Of a DNA stretch of 64,000 nt, positions 37,540-48,445 are shown piece after piece; position 1 is the stretch's first letter; the number at the start of each line of letters is the position of its first letter. Below the pieces are notes generated by a model, which made no database searches, was not told the DNA's origin, and was given only the letters and a program-made list of their open reading frames with translations. This DNA is from Dasypus novemcinctus (taxonomy: Eukaryota > Chordata > Mammalia > Cingulata > Dasypodidae): the NCBI RefSeq assembly GCF_030445035.2, contig NC_080683.1, forward strand, positions 20,921,528-20,985,527. The letters are read 5' to 3'. The position numbers and the translations under genes are program-made.

Positions 37540-37800
37540 ATAATCCCTGCCTCCTCCATGAAGTCGTACTAGCTCTGTGGGCCTGTAGGACATTTGCTTT
37601 TACTTTCCATATTCTTTATACTTAGTATATTTCTCATTTGGCACTAACTGCATACCACTTTCTATTTTAAAATGTTCTCCCTCCCCACTCTCCAGTTATA
37701 AACTCCTCAGGTGCACGATTGTGATTTCCAATTTTTAATATCTCCAGCACTGCCTATCACAGGCTTTTCTATACATGGTGACTTTAAAATATGTTTGCTG
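37540..37800 (+). repeat. L2 3' end, sense
   Basis: Phrase order 'ctgcctcctccatgaagtcg', 'cactctccagttataaactc', 'ctcaggtgcacgattgtgat' and 'cagcactgcctatcacaggc' is the L2 3' terminus pattern. Ancient. Confidence 0.6.
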
Positions 37801-38451
37801 ATGATTATATCCTATATATCTTGTTAGGGTTCTAAGATGCAGCAAGTATAAACAGAATATAGGACTAGGACAAAATAGTGATGAATCAGATTTTATGGCA
37901 ATAATTTTGATAGATACAAACTATATATTCAGAGGAAAAAAGTAGAAATTAAAATATTTAATCAGTGATATGACTGGCTATTTGAAAATATAGATGATTT
38001 TAGTTTCATATATTTATATATATAAACATCTCAATGTATAATTTTTAAATTTTCAATTTTCTGATGGGGGCTGGCTACTGCTTCCAAAATTCTAATAATT
38101 TCATCTTTAGAATTGAACACCTTTGACACTTGAAAGTGTCTTCAGTTTATAGCACTTTTCTACTAAAATACAAAAATATTACGAGGGTGACACCAAAGGC
38201 AGCAATGAAATCTTAAGGCATGAGTTATGGTCTTTATATAAAGCAACAAGTTGCTATGAGATCTTCTTAGGAATCCAGAGTATATTTAACTGGGACTTGT
38301 TACAATCCTCTCTTTTTTTGCAATTAATTTTTTCTCTCTTAGAAGAAAATCCCACTTTGCATCCTATTTCTATGTCAAGAGATCGGGGTTACAATTCTGG
38401 CCCATTGTGCTCCTTTATTTCATCTTCTCTTGATGAATTCCCACGATAACT
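37801..38451. other. Nothing recognised
   Basis: No gene or named repeat seen. TA-rich at about 38005-38030. Confidence 0.4.
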
Positions 38452-38667
38452 TTGGTAGCAAAAATTGACGTGCAGATAAAATCCTTTCCCCCTTTTCTTC
38501 CCCCAGAAGCCAGCAAAGACTTCTGGTCAACTCAGAAAAGAGGAAAGAGTTCTGGTCTCCTCAGCATTGTCTTGCAGTGCTATAAATTTTACAGAAGTAC
38601 CCCGACCTGGGGAGGCCTGAGGTTTTCCATTGATACCTGCATCTCGTTCATTATTTTCATACAGTGA
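38452..38667 (+). other. Candidate exon-like block with strong splice acceptor
   Basis: A long pyrimidine run, CCTTTCCCCCTTTTCTTCCC, then CCCAG, ends at about 38506 and is an excellent 3' splice-site consensus. The sequence after it stays open on the plus strand to the TGA at 38665-38667 (frame phrase EASKDFWSTQKRGKSSG). It is less AT-rich than its surroundings. I see no convincing downstream donor and recognise no protein family. It could be a terminal or non-coding exon, a conserved element or chance. Confidence 0.25.
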
Positions 38668-39529
38668 ACTTTCGAATTAGGACACATATCAAGGCTTCTT
38701 TGCTTAAGCTGGAGTTGGTAATCTGAGTATGAGGGAGCTCATTGTTTAATCTCCTCCTGCCTGACTCCTGGTCCACCTTTTAATTCAGAGCTGAGGAAAA
38801 CATGTAAGTTCTGTATATATGACATCCCCTGAACTCCAATACCCATCACTACCCAAAACTTTATTTGTCCTTTTACTTATTCACATTCTTCACATACTCA
38901 TTTTTCCATTGTCAAGTTCCACATCCTTTTGTTTTCACAGAAAAAGGTATTTAAGAATTCATTTTCAGGGTTTCATTTTGGGGGGGGATGGGTAGTAGAG
39001 TGGGGTGGTTGGTCAATTGTAGAGCAGAACAAACATCCCCTTAGTCAAATCGCAAAGGATAAATGAAGTTTTAAAAATATACCACAGAATAGAATTTTTA
39101 GTAAATTTTTGTATATCCTAATTTTGAATTTACCTGCATGACTTCAGGCAAGAATAGGGGCAATTGTAAATACACTTGATTATGCGGCAACCAAACAAAG
39201 AAACAGACCAAAAAAGAAAATTTTCAATAGAAGTCATGGTGTCTTTTGAGAGGTCATAACTATTTACAAATGAGTTTGTTGTAAGAATAGTCTGAAAGAA
39301 GTTATTTAGAGTCTTATCATTTAATGTCATATACCTTTTAATTTGGATTACATTGAGCCACATATTCACAGAGCCCAAATCACGTCTTGAAGTTTTTATT
39401 CCAAATGAAATAAAGGACTATTTGTTTTCTATGACTCAGAGGCATTTTTGAAGGGAACAAGTACTTATAAAAAGGACAGTTTGCAGTCCCAGCAGCAAGT
39501 TTTCTCAAAGCCCTTACTGTGTTGCATAA

Positions 39530-39531
<2 letters not shown>
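38668..39531. other. Nothing recognised
   Basis: No gene or named repeat seen. A G8 run occurs near 38980. Confidence 0.4.

Positions 39532-39565
<34 letters not shown>
39532..39565. repeat. (CAT)11 microsatellite
   Basis: About 11 uninterrupted CAT units, the purest microsatellite in the window and so a likely polymorphic locus. Confidence 0.95.
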
Positions 39566-39664
39566 TCCACAAAAAACAGAAATAAGCTGCCTTGGAATTT
39601 ACAGGATGACATTACGTTCATCATCTTATTTATTATTAAAATATGTTTCTAAGATATTCATTTT

Positions 39665-39790
39665 AGCATGCTTTCTTCAGATGAGGAAGTAAAGTCCTAT
39701 AGAAAGTAACTTTACAAAGGTCATAAATAAGAAAATTGTAGAACCTGGATTCTATCCACGTGCAGTCCTTGTTTAGCCAGTCTTAGCAAA
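39665..39790 (+). repeat. MIR-like fragment
   Basis: 'cttcagatgaggaagtaaag' followed by 'gtaactttacaaaggtcata' and 'gtagaacctggattctatcc' is the MIR core order. Confidence 0.6.
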
Positions 39791-40044
39791 TCAATAAAGA
39801 TTTGGGAAAACATCCAATGAGAATGAGGTCGAACCAAATCAAATCAACTAAACACACGTATTTTAATAAAATGAACAAGTAAACAAACATGAATCTGTTG
39901 TATTCATTAAGTTATTAAGAGTGGCACTGGGTGGTAGAGCACCACCAGACATGAAAGTCCAATAGGAAACGTGGTTGGGTATTCATTAAGAAGACAGGCT
40001 TTTATTTCAACAGCACTTTGTTAAAACCTTGATTTGTTTCCCTA

Positions 40045-40190
40045 CCTTTGACATTTGGCATTTATTAGCTGGGAAACTTAGACCAATTGTTTAATCTCCC
40101 TGAGATTCAGTACTTCATTACTAAAATGGACATAAGAATACATGCCTCACAAGTTTTCTCAAGTAGTAAGTGAATAATATATAAAGTTCA
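40045..40190 (+). repeat. MIR-like fragment
   Basis: 'ttagctgggaaacttagacc' then 'aattgtttaatctccctgag', 'ctaaaatggacataagaata' and 'catgcctcacaagttttctc' match the MIR 5' half order. Confidence 0.65.
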
Positions 40191-40754
40191 TATTGTGGAC
40201 CAGAGAAAACAAACTCAAAATATGGTGATTATAAAGATCCACTCTTTCTCCCTTAAAATGTGGAGTGATTCATGGAAGAAGACAGTATCAGACAAGTGGG
40301 AAACAAAGAGGTAGAAACGTAACAAAGGACTGAGTTTGGTTGACAGATTTGCCAGCATTGACAGGGGTGTTATAGCATGTTTGGAGCAGCTGAACTGTTT
40401 GAAAAGTGAACAAGAAAGAAAGGTGAGATAGGATTAATTGCTCTTTGAGGTCTCCATAGTTTTGCCATGTTCAGGGGTTTGACAAAAGAAGTAGTTATTA
40501 TTTTCAAATTACTTTTCAACTTCTGGCCCATGTTTCTTTGAGCAGAACACAATTCTGAGCAGGCATCAGGAGCGTCACAGACGCACGTGGGTATGCTATT
40601 ATTGAAGAGTTATGGAAACACAATGACTGTGTATATTTTTTTCTGCCCATGGGAAAGATCCTTTAGAGAGAGGAAAGCACAAGATGAACTAAATTCCATG
40701 TTGGTGCTTTAATTTTATTATCTCATTCATTCTTTGCTTTATTCACTTATGAGA
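40191..40754. other. Nothing recognised
   Basis: No gene or named repeat seen. Confidence 0.4.
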
Positions 40755-40870
40755 TGAATATTATCTCCTATACCAATAACAGTCAAACTGACGCTCAGGG
40801 CGTTTAAAGGACTTACTTGAAGTTGTACAGTGAACAAATGAAGGGACTAGAATTGTATCCAATAGATGTG
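40755..40870 (+). repeat. MIR-like fragment
   Basis: 'actgacgctcagggcgttta' then 'aaggacttacttgaagttgt' and 'acagtgaacaaatgaaggga' fit the MIR core. Diverged. Confidence 0.45.
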
Positions 40871-41963
40871 TGTCTCTGTGTCATCTTTGGTAATTAAAAA
40901 ACCAATTTCCAATCCCCTTTAAATGTGGGATTCTAGAGGGTAGATATATTCAAATAATCTTCTTGGAAAATCACAATAACCATAAAAGAAACACTATCAA
41001 TCTTTTTATTGTTGAAGAAATTTAATATGAGACATTATACACATCAGATAAATACATAGAAAATCAAAGCCTGTGCTCCTCCTCTCATTCTCAAAAGGCA
41101 TGAATTTGACTTATTGACACTATGTTCCCTGTACGTACGTCCTATATCCAGCACATTAGAAGTTCAGTAAATTTTAGTAAGTCAATGAGTGAATGAACAA
41201 ATGATTTAGGATTCATGCAGGTAGAAAGCTCCCATGTCTGTGCATGTGTTTTATACCTTCAGACAATGCTATCATTTGCACTTCAGTCTTCTAAACTCCT
41301 AAGCCTGGTGTGTATGCTAAGTTTGGGAACCTATGGGAGTATCTCTTCTTCCTTCGAACAAGAGGCATTAAACTAGAATGGCACTTTGGTGAATCATTCC
41401 AATATTTAATAAAACATAATTATTATAAATAAATTGTTACTCAAAAATATTTGGAGACATCAAGGACCTAGGTTAATGAGGAGTATATAATTCATTATGT
41501 CTTAGATGTGGAAAGGATTTCCCAGACTATTTTATTCAAAACTGAAGTCAAATGCTGAAGGGTTCCAAAGAAGGATCTATCCATGGCCTAACTCAGAGTC
41601 AATGATTAAGTCAGGCAGGAACAAAGAATTGCTGACTCCCAACCTAGCTCCTTTATTAAATCCAGCCCTGGATGCCAGGAAATTCCTTGCACTATGAGTT
41701 ATCTTCCAGATGTATTCCCTGCCTTGGTCAGTCTCTCTACTTGTTTAAGTACAAGAAAAGAGAAGATCATTGTAGACAAAGACTCTATCATGCTCATCCG
41801 GAATCCCCAGATATGTGGAGATGTGGAGATCTGGAGATGGTATCTTGTAAATATTAGGTGATTAACAGATATTATTGAACAGGTAGGAATAAAGGGTTTT
41901 CCCTGAAAGAAACAATTACATGTAAATCTTATAAGGGGGAACAATTGTACTTCGGGTTACATT
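40871..41963. other. Nothing recognised
   Basis: No gene or named repeat that I can support. The frames at 41506-41697 and 41672-41857 lack motifs. Confidence 0.4.
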
Positions 41964-41973
41964 TCCATGGAGA

Positions 41974-42391
41974 GGGAAGCGGACTTGGCCCAGCAGGTAG
42001 GGCTGTCTACCACACGGGAGGTCTACGGTTCAAGCCCCAGGACTCCTTGACCTGTGTGGAGCTTGCCCACGTGCAGTACTGAGGCGCACAAGGAGTGCCG
42101 TGCCACGCAGGGGTGTCCCCCGCATAAGGGAGCCCCACGCGCAAGGAGTGCGCTCCATAAGGAGAGCCGCCCAGCACGAAAGAAAGTGCAGCCTGCCCAG
42201 GAATGGTGCTGCTCACACAGAGAGCTCACACAACAAGATGACACAACAAAAAGAAACACAGATTCCTGTGCCGTGACAACAAAGAAGTGGACAAAGAAGA
42301 AGACATAACAGATAGACACAGAGAACAGACAACCGGGGCGGGGCAAGGGGGGAGGGGAGAGAAATAAATAAATAAATCTTTAAAAAAAAAG
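41974..42391 (+). mobile_element. Full-length DAS-type SINE with TSD
   Basis: The tRNA-like head GGGAAGCGGACTTGGCCCAG ... GAGGTCTACGGTTCAAGCCC is followed by a GC-rich body, an A/C-rich 3' region (GAACAGACAACCGGGGCGG) and AAATAAATAAATAAATC plus poly-A. TCCATGGAGA is duplicated at 41964-41973 and 42392-42401 (10 bp exact). A pol III transcript of this element would need L1 proteins for movement, as for other SINEs. Frames of up to 107 codons inside it are spurious. Confidence 0.9.
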
Positions 42392-42768
42392 TCCATGGAG
42401 AAACTGAAGTCTATGTTTGTTTCACTTCATTGAATTGACTGGAAAAAACAAAATAAAATAAAACAAACTACTTCTTCACTACTTGTCTTACTAGTGGCGG
42501 GGGTGGGGGGGGGTGACGAGAAACAAAGAAAAAAAATACAGATACCAAAAGTAAAACAGTAACAACTCAGGATTCTAAATTCACTTCAAGTCAATTCTCA
42601 GTTACTCAAAACATAAATTATCAACTCCATGTAGCTCCATGGGACCCTCTGTTCCACAGCACATGTGTACTGCAGTATTTGAGTTCCTAGCTGAATTGGA
42701 ATTGTGGGCCTGGCCAACTATTATGGAATTGTAGATTACTTGAGTAGCAAGAGACCAAGTGTGCTTCA

Positions 42769-43547
42769 GTATTAGTATTTTTTTAGAAAATATAAAATAG
42801 AAACTTTATAAACAATAAGCAAATTAAGCATATTCAAAGAAAAAAACAAAGATCCAAGATTCACATCATGATAATAAAATGTATGAAATAGTCTTCTCTT
42901 GATAAAATTTTAGCTTTTTGCATTTGTTTCTTTTTAAGTTACCTCACTATCATTTTCCCTATGCTTTTCTACTTCTTTCCTTCCATCTTTTCTTGTCTAT
43001 GGTTATACTGACAGATTTCCCCCTCCCACTCTGTGATTATAGAAAATTTACTCCTAGACAACCTATGGTGGTTACCTTTACATTTCTTAATATAACTTTA
43101 ATTTTACCAACATCTAATACCTATAACCTTCCTCTCCCCTCATTCCCATGTATGCTGTAAGCTGTCCATCTACACCTCTTGGGTAGAGATGGGTGTTTTA
43201 TTTTCCAGTTTTACTTGCTGATTTTGGTTGCATGAGAATATTGGGAGGGAAGGATATTATACATACATGTCTGTAGTCACATTGGGTTGCTAGTAATTCT
43301 TTTTAAAGAAGGTGTACAAGAAATAGATTTCCTGAATTCTTCAATATCCAAAAATATCTTTGGTTTACCCTCAAAATCAAATGTCAGTTTGGCTGGGTAT
43401 AGGATTCTAGGTTTAAAATCGGTTTTCTGCAGAATTTTCAAAAAATGCAAAATGCTTCACAAATTTGCATGTCATCTTTGCACAAGGGTCATACTAATCT
43501 TCTCTGTATCACTCCAATTTTAGTATATGTGCTGCTGAAGAAAGCAC
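42769..43547 (-). mobile_element. Chimeric U6 snRNA / L1-like retroposon, 11-bp TSD
   Basis: A 779-bp minus-strand unit bounded by exact AGTGTGCTTCA repeats (42758-42768 and 43548-43558). Its 5' end is a U6 snRNA copy (43547 down to 43440), followed without a gap by about 670 bp of tail. The start of the tail is the complement of 'tttggctgggtataggattc' then 'taggtttaaaatc', a phrase of L1 or half-L1 (HAL1-type) sequence just beyond ORF1 (compare 46946-46985 in the sense L1). The tail ends in an A-rich complement (TATTTTTTTAG at 42776). U6-L1 chimeras by template switching during L1 reverse transcription are known in primates and rodents. The tail identity is inferred. Confidence 0.7.
43440..43547 (-). 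pseudogene. U6: U6 snRNA pseudogene
   Basis: The complement carries the U6 5' end GTGCTTTCTTCAGCAGCACA, then TATACTAAAATTGG and GATACAGAGAAGATTAG, through to a T-run at the 3' end, about 108 nt, the full U6 length. By eye about 16 positions differ from the mammalian U6 I remember, many being C-to-T or G-to-A changes at former CpG sites. Functional U6 is the catalytic snRNA of the spliceosome. The substitutions and the TSD boundary directly at nucleotide 1, where an upstream pol III promoter would be needed, make this a dead retrocopy. Confidence 0.9.
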
Positions 43548-43869
43548 AGTGTGCTTCATTTGAAGGAGGCACATCAGATCCTTGGTCAGGATATCACTTC
43601 AAACATTGAACTAGGGGCCTCTGGAATGGTCAAAGATCCATACTCAGATGACATTGGTTTAGTTTTCTTATCTATAAATGAAGTTTAATGATTAAAATAT
43701 TTTCTCTGTCTATTGCAGAGTTTATTTTGAGGATAAATAAGGCAAAATATATGGTATGCATGAATTTCCTTTGTGAACTGTAAAGCACTGTAATAAAAGA
43801 CAATGAGTTAACGATTATAGCAAAACATAAGGATCAGTGTTTGGGATTCTGGAAACACAATTTTGTCAA

Positions 43870-43990
43870 GTTCTGGCACTAGTTGCAGTGTAATTAGATG
43901 TCATTTAAGTTAATTGGACCTCTGTTTTCTTACCTACTAAATGAACAAATTATTTTGTCAATCTCTTCTAGTTGTAGCATTGTAGCTATG
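43870..43990 (+). repeat. MIR-like fragment
   Basis: 'caagttctggcactagttgc' then 'catttaagttaattggacct' and 'ctgttttcttacctactaaa' follow MIR 5' half order. Confidence 0.45.
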
Positions 43991-44741
43991 GTTATGTTTT
44001 CATACATAAGACCCACTTCTCTTTACAGTGTTATATTCTACTGAGCTGACCAGTATCACCTTAAAACTTCCTTTTAATTAAATCTCCTCCAAACCTTTTA
44101 TATTACCTTACTGCTTTTTCTCACAGAAACAGGATAATTGTATGATTTTCACTTATGAAGAAAAACCTGTGAACTGGGAAATTCTGCTGATGAAACAGGA
44201 TTATAGAGACAGTTTTGGGTTTTTTTTTTTAAAGGGCCAGTTATTGATAACTTTTCAACTTTTATCTTATCTGAATAACCCACCTGCAGCACTACTCAGG
44301 TATCAGAAATTAAAACCATAAGCATAGGAGCAGTTTCTCATCAGGAATACCAAAAGAAAGGTAAGGTTTACTAACAAAATGAAGCAGGACAACTCTGTTT
44401 TATAGGAACTACTTTAATTTTCTGAGTTATTAAAAACCCAGATGTAAAAGGATAAAAATGACAGACTTCTATTACCTTAAATATATCAAGGAATAGTACT
44501 CAGATGGTAGGGAGGTTTGTATCTCAAAAAAGATCTGTGATATTAACACTGTCTTATATGGTTTTAAAGCAAGTCTAGCAAATGTGGAATTGCTACTAAT
44601 GCATGCTTTAGAATTTTAATTCTCATAACTTGACATAAAGCTTATTCATGGTAATCAAGAATTTTCTGGTTCCAAAGAATACCTGCTCCTTTACTTTTTC
44701 TAAAAAAAGTTTTTTCTAAAAACTAAGTATCATAGGATAAC
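43991..44741. other. Nothing recognised
   Basis: No gene or named repeat seen. Confidence 0.4.
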
Positions 44742-46130
44742 CAGCAAGATGGCAGCAGAGTAAGGAACACCTAGAATCGGCTCCTGCTACAGGGCAGTTA
44801 ATAAACACCCAGAGCTCTCTGGAGCTAGCTGAAGCACATGTTTGGGGGCTCCAGGAGCCCAGAAAAGCATCCTGAAACACCTTGAAGGAATGGAAGGAAG
44901 AGACTGCCCATCTGCAGAGAAGATTCATAAGTAAAGCACTCCACACCCCGGAGGCCAGTGCCCATATTCCACTGGAGGCACAAGCTATCTTGGGAGCTGT
45001 TCCATGGCTAGAATTGAAAACTCCACTTCCCAAAAATGGGGGAGGAAGAGATGGTTAGGCATCAACTTCAGTTACTCATGAGTAAATTCAGTGGGCTAAA
45101 GTTTAATACTGAGAACAGCTAACGTCTGAGCCTGTCCATGTCAGAAAGAGGCTGGGAGCTGCCATCTTACCTCTGTGCCTGATATAAGGGAAGCAGGGCA
45201 GACCAAAAAATCCTAGTGCTGGTGGGGACCAGCTTCTTTCCATCCAGGTCCGATTGCAGCTCTAGCCTAAGCCCCAGCACCACCTTTGGCAGGGAGAAGG
45301 CTGCAGGGACCTGCAACAGCTTCTCCAGGAAATTACCAGCCAACCAATGAAGGCTGGTGATTGTCCTACTCTGGCAGTGCAAGCTACCCCAGAAGCTGTT
45401 CTGTGGATGGAATTGGAGGCTCCATTTCCCAAAAACAGGGGACAAGGAGAGGGTTGGCTTCCAATTTCAGCTACTGATTGGTAGACTCAGATGGTTAAGA
45501 TATAACCCTGGAAATAGCTGGGGTGTGAATCTGTCCAAGTCAGAAAGAGGCTGGTGGCCACCATTTTGACTCCAAACCCAGCGTGAGGGGAAGCCAGGAC
45601 TGAAAATCACAGTGACGGTAGGAATCAGTTTCTTTCATCCAGTTGGGCCTGCAGCCCAAGCCTAAGCTTCAGCCTCACCTCTGGCAGGGAGGAGGCTGGT
45701 GAGCCCTGCACCAGCCTATCCAGGTAACTGTGGGTACATTTGGCTGGCACAAACTGAATAATCAGAAGTCTAGTGGGGCAACTTCAGTTATCTTGGACTC
45801 GTACTGCAAAGATTGTTGCCCACTCCTGCAGCTCCATCCTCACCCCAGGCAGAGGAGAGAGGGGCATGAAGCTTCATTAGTCTTTCTGGGGAGCTACTGC
45901 CCAACTTGGATTATTCCACACAGCTGTGATTCGGTCCCTATCCCTGGCAAAGGAGAAAGTAGGGAGAAGATTCATCAGTCCCTGGGATAATGAGGGCAAC
46001 TCGAGTCTCCACAGTTTATAGCACCAATTACATCCTTGGCTCCTACTGCAAAACCAGCAAGGGACAAAGGGCAGGAAGCCCTAAACTAAAGAGAAAAACT
46101 GCACCCAGATTAAATACTCTAGTAAGCCAG

Positions 46131-46802
46131 ATGCCAAGACACCAACCGAAAATTACAATCCACACCAAGAAACAGGAAGCCATGGCCCAGTTAAAGGAAC
46201 AAGATAAGCCTCCAAATGGCATAAAGGAGTCGAGACAACTAATCATAGATATTCAAACAAATCTTAATAAATTCAATGAGATGGCTAAGGAGATAAAGGA
46301 TATTAAGAAGTTATTGGATGAGCACAGAGAAGAATTTGAATGTACACATAGAAAAATAGCAGATCTCTTGGGAATGAAAGGTACAATAAATGAAATTTTA
46401 AAAACATTGGAATCATATAATAGCAGATTTGAGGAAGCAGAAGAAAGGATTGGTGAACTTGAAGAAATGGCCTCTGAAAGTGAACATACAAAAGAACAGA
46501 TGAAGAAAAGAATGGAAAAAATTGAACAAGGTCTCAGGGAACTAAATGACAGCAAAAGGTGTGCAAACATACATGATATGGGTGTCCCAGGAGGAGAAAA
46601 GAAGGGAAAGGGGGCAGAAGGAATATTAGAAGAAATAATGGTAGAAATGGTAGAAATGGTAGAAAATTTCCCAACCCTACTGGACACAGACATCCATGTC
46701 CAAGAAGCACAACATAATCCCATCCAAAAAAATCCAAATAGACCTGCTCTGAGACATATACTCATCAGAATGTCAAATGCCAAGACAAAGCAAGAATTCT
46801 GA
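46131..46802 (+). pseudogene. L1 ORF1 (ORF1p), 3' frameshifted
   Basis: The longest meaningful reading frame of the window. It is open from 45990, but the first plausible ORF1p start is the ATG at 46131 (MPRHQPK), because upstream codons read 5' UTR-like sequence. A long coiled coil follows (heptads through FNEMAKEIKDIKKLLDEHRE and FEEAEERIGELEEMASESE). Then comes the RRM region, beginning near CANIHDMGVPGGE, and part of the C-terminal domain (RPALRHILIRMSNAK). ORF1p normally trimerises through the coiled coil and packages L1 RNA. The frame ends early in KTKQEF because one A is missing from the run after GCC AA near 46785, compared with the copy at 53451. The original frame continues past this point to about 46919. 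A 9-base triplication sits at 46638-46664. Confidence 0.85.
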
Positions 46803-47345
46803 GAACAGCAAGAGAAAAGCAGTGCATAACATACAAGGAATATTCAATAAATGAAGTGCTGATTTTTCACCAGAAACCATGGAGGCAAGAAGACAGTGGT
46901 CTGATGTATTTAAGATACTAGAAGAGAAAAACTTCCTTCCAGCCAAGAATTTTATATCCATCAAAACTGTCTTTCAAAAGTGAGGGTGAGATTAGAATAT
47001 TCACAGATTAAACTGAAAGAATCTCTAACCAAGAGACAAGACTTTCAGGAAATACTAAAGGGTGTGCTAGAGCCTGAAAAGATAAGACAGGAGAGAGAAG
47101 CCTGGAAGGGAGTCTAGAAATGAAAATTTTATCAATAAAAGTAACAAACTGTCAAAAAAAGTGGCAAAAATAAAATATGACAGATAAAACAAATAGTCAG
47201 GAATTAACTTAACCAACAATGTAGTGCTCTTGTATTCAGAAAACTGCAACCCAATATTAAAAGAAATTCCAAAAGGCCCAAATAATTGCAATAATATTCC
47301 ATGCTAATGGATTGGAAGACTAAATACCATTAAAATGTCAATTCT

Positions 47346-47758
47346 AGGGAAGCGGACTTGGCCCAGTGGATAGGGCATCTGTCTACCACATGGGAGGTCC
47401 GCGGTTCAACCCTGGGCCTCCTTGACCCATGTGCAGCTGGTCCACGTGCAGTGCTGATGCACACAAGGAGTGCCATGCCACACAGGGGTGTCCCTGCATA
47501 GGGGAGTCCCACGTGCAAGGAGTGTGTCCCATAAGGAGAGACGCCCAGCAGAAAACAAAGTTCATCCTGCTCAGGAATGGTGCTGCACACACGGAGAGCT
47601 GACAAAGCAAGATGATGCAACAAAAAGAAACACAGATTCCCATGCAGCTGACAACAACAGAAGTGGACAAAGAAGAACACACAGCAAATGGACACAGACA
47701 GCAGAAAACAGGGGGGTTGGGGGGGGGGAAGGAGAGAGAAATAAAAAAAAATCTAAAA
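47346..47758 (+). mobile_element. DAS-type SINE inserted in L1, 14-bp TSD
   Basis: Head GGGAAGCGGACTTGGCCCAG with the B-box-like GGTCCGCGGTTCAA, a GC-rich body, a G-rich run (about 47711-47728) and an A-rich tail. The target sequence AAAATGTCAATTCT is present at 47332-47345 and again at 47759-47772. Its leading As overlap the poly-A, so at least 12 bp is unambiguous. L1 ORF2-derived sequence continues across the insertion. The SINE is therefore younger than the L1. Frames up to 121 codons here are spurious. Confidence 0.92.
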
Positions 47759-48445
47759 AAAATGTCAATTCTGCTTAAATTGATATACAGATTTAATGCA
47801 ACCCTGATAAAAATTCCATCAACATTTTTAAGAAATTGAAAACATGATTATCACATTTATTTGGAAGGCTAAGCAGTCCTAAATAGCCAAAAATATCATA
47901 AAAAGGAAAAGCGAATCCTCATCTCTGTACTTTGGATCATATTAGTTAGATATAGTAGTAGGAACAGCAAGGTACTGGCATTAAGACAGGCACATAGACC
48001 ACTGAAACCAAATTTATGGTTCAGAAACCAACCATCACATGTAAGGTCCAGAGAGTTGAAGGAACTGGATACCATAGCCAAAACAAGGAAAAAGGACCCT
48101 TGTCTCACACTGTATCTAAAATTACTCAAAATGGATCAAAAACCTAAAACCATAAAACTTCTAGAAAAAATTTTAGGAAAATATCTTCAATACAGGTGGT
48201 AAGTGATGGATTCTTAAAGGAGATAAGAAAATGGCCTTTTGAAGATTCAACTATGGTACCAACTAGAAGGCAACACCTTGCAGTGTTGGGGCAATATTCT
48301 CTAGAAGGCTATGTATGCTCTAAATCAGTGTCCACTCTATGATGCTGTTTCTCCCACAGCCAGGATTCACAGGTCCAGGAATCAAGGGGTGGAAATGGGA
48401 GTGACACCATTCACTCATCACCTCATGATCCACTAGAAAAAAATT

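Larger units (their letters stand above)
44742..48215 (+). mobile_element. Sense L1 with 5' UTR and ORF1 but most of ORF2 missing
   Basis: Starts near CAGCAAGATGGCAGCAGAG, the same 5' start as the L1 at 51045. A 5' UTR of about 1.35 kb follows, then ORF1 (46131-46802 plus a frameshifted tail). At about 47195 the sequence jumps from just past ORF1 to late ORF2. In the 51-kb L1 the two joined points lie near 53850 and 56120, so about 2.2-2.3 kb (endonuclease and most of the RT) is missing. Late ORF2 continues on both sides of a DAS SINE (47346-47758) and ends abruptly near 48215 against ERVL-type sequence. The 3' UTR is missing. Confidence 0.8.

Noticed and set aside
42023-42346. 107-codon minus-strand frame resembling those at 30 and 47 kb
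   Set aside because: Similarity between these frames reflects the shared SINE, not a gene family.
43440-43547. Functional U6 snRNA gene
   Set aside because: About 16 differences from U6 by eye, and the TSD sits directly at its 5' end, leaving no upstream pol III promoter of its own.
47195-47200. L1 splicing as the cause of the ORF1-ORF2 join
   Set aside because: No GT donor or AG acceptor at the inferred ends in the comparable full copy; A-rich microhomology fits template jump or deletion better.
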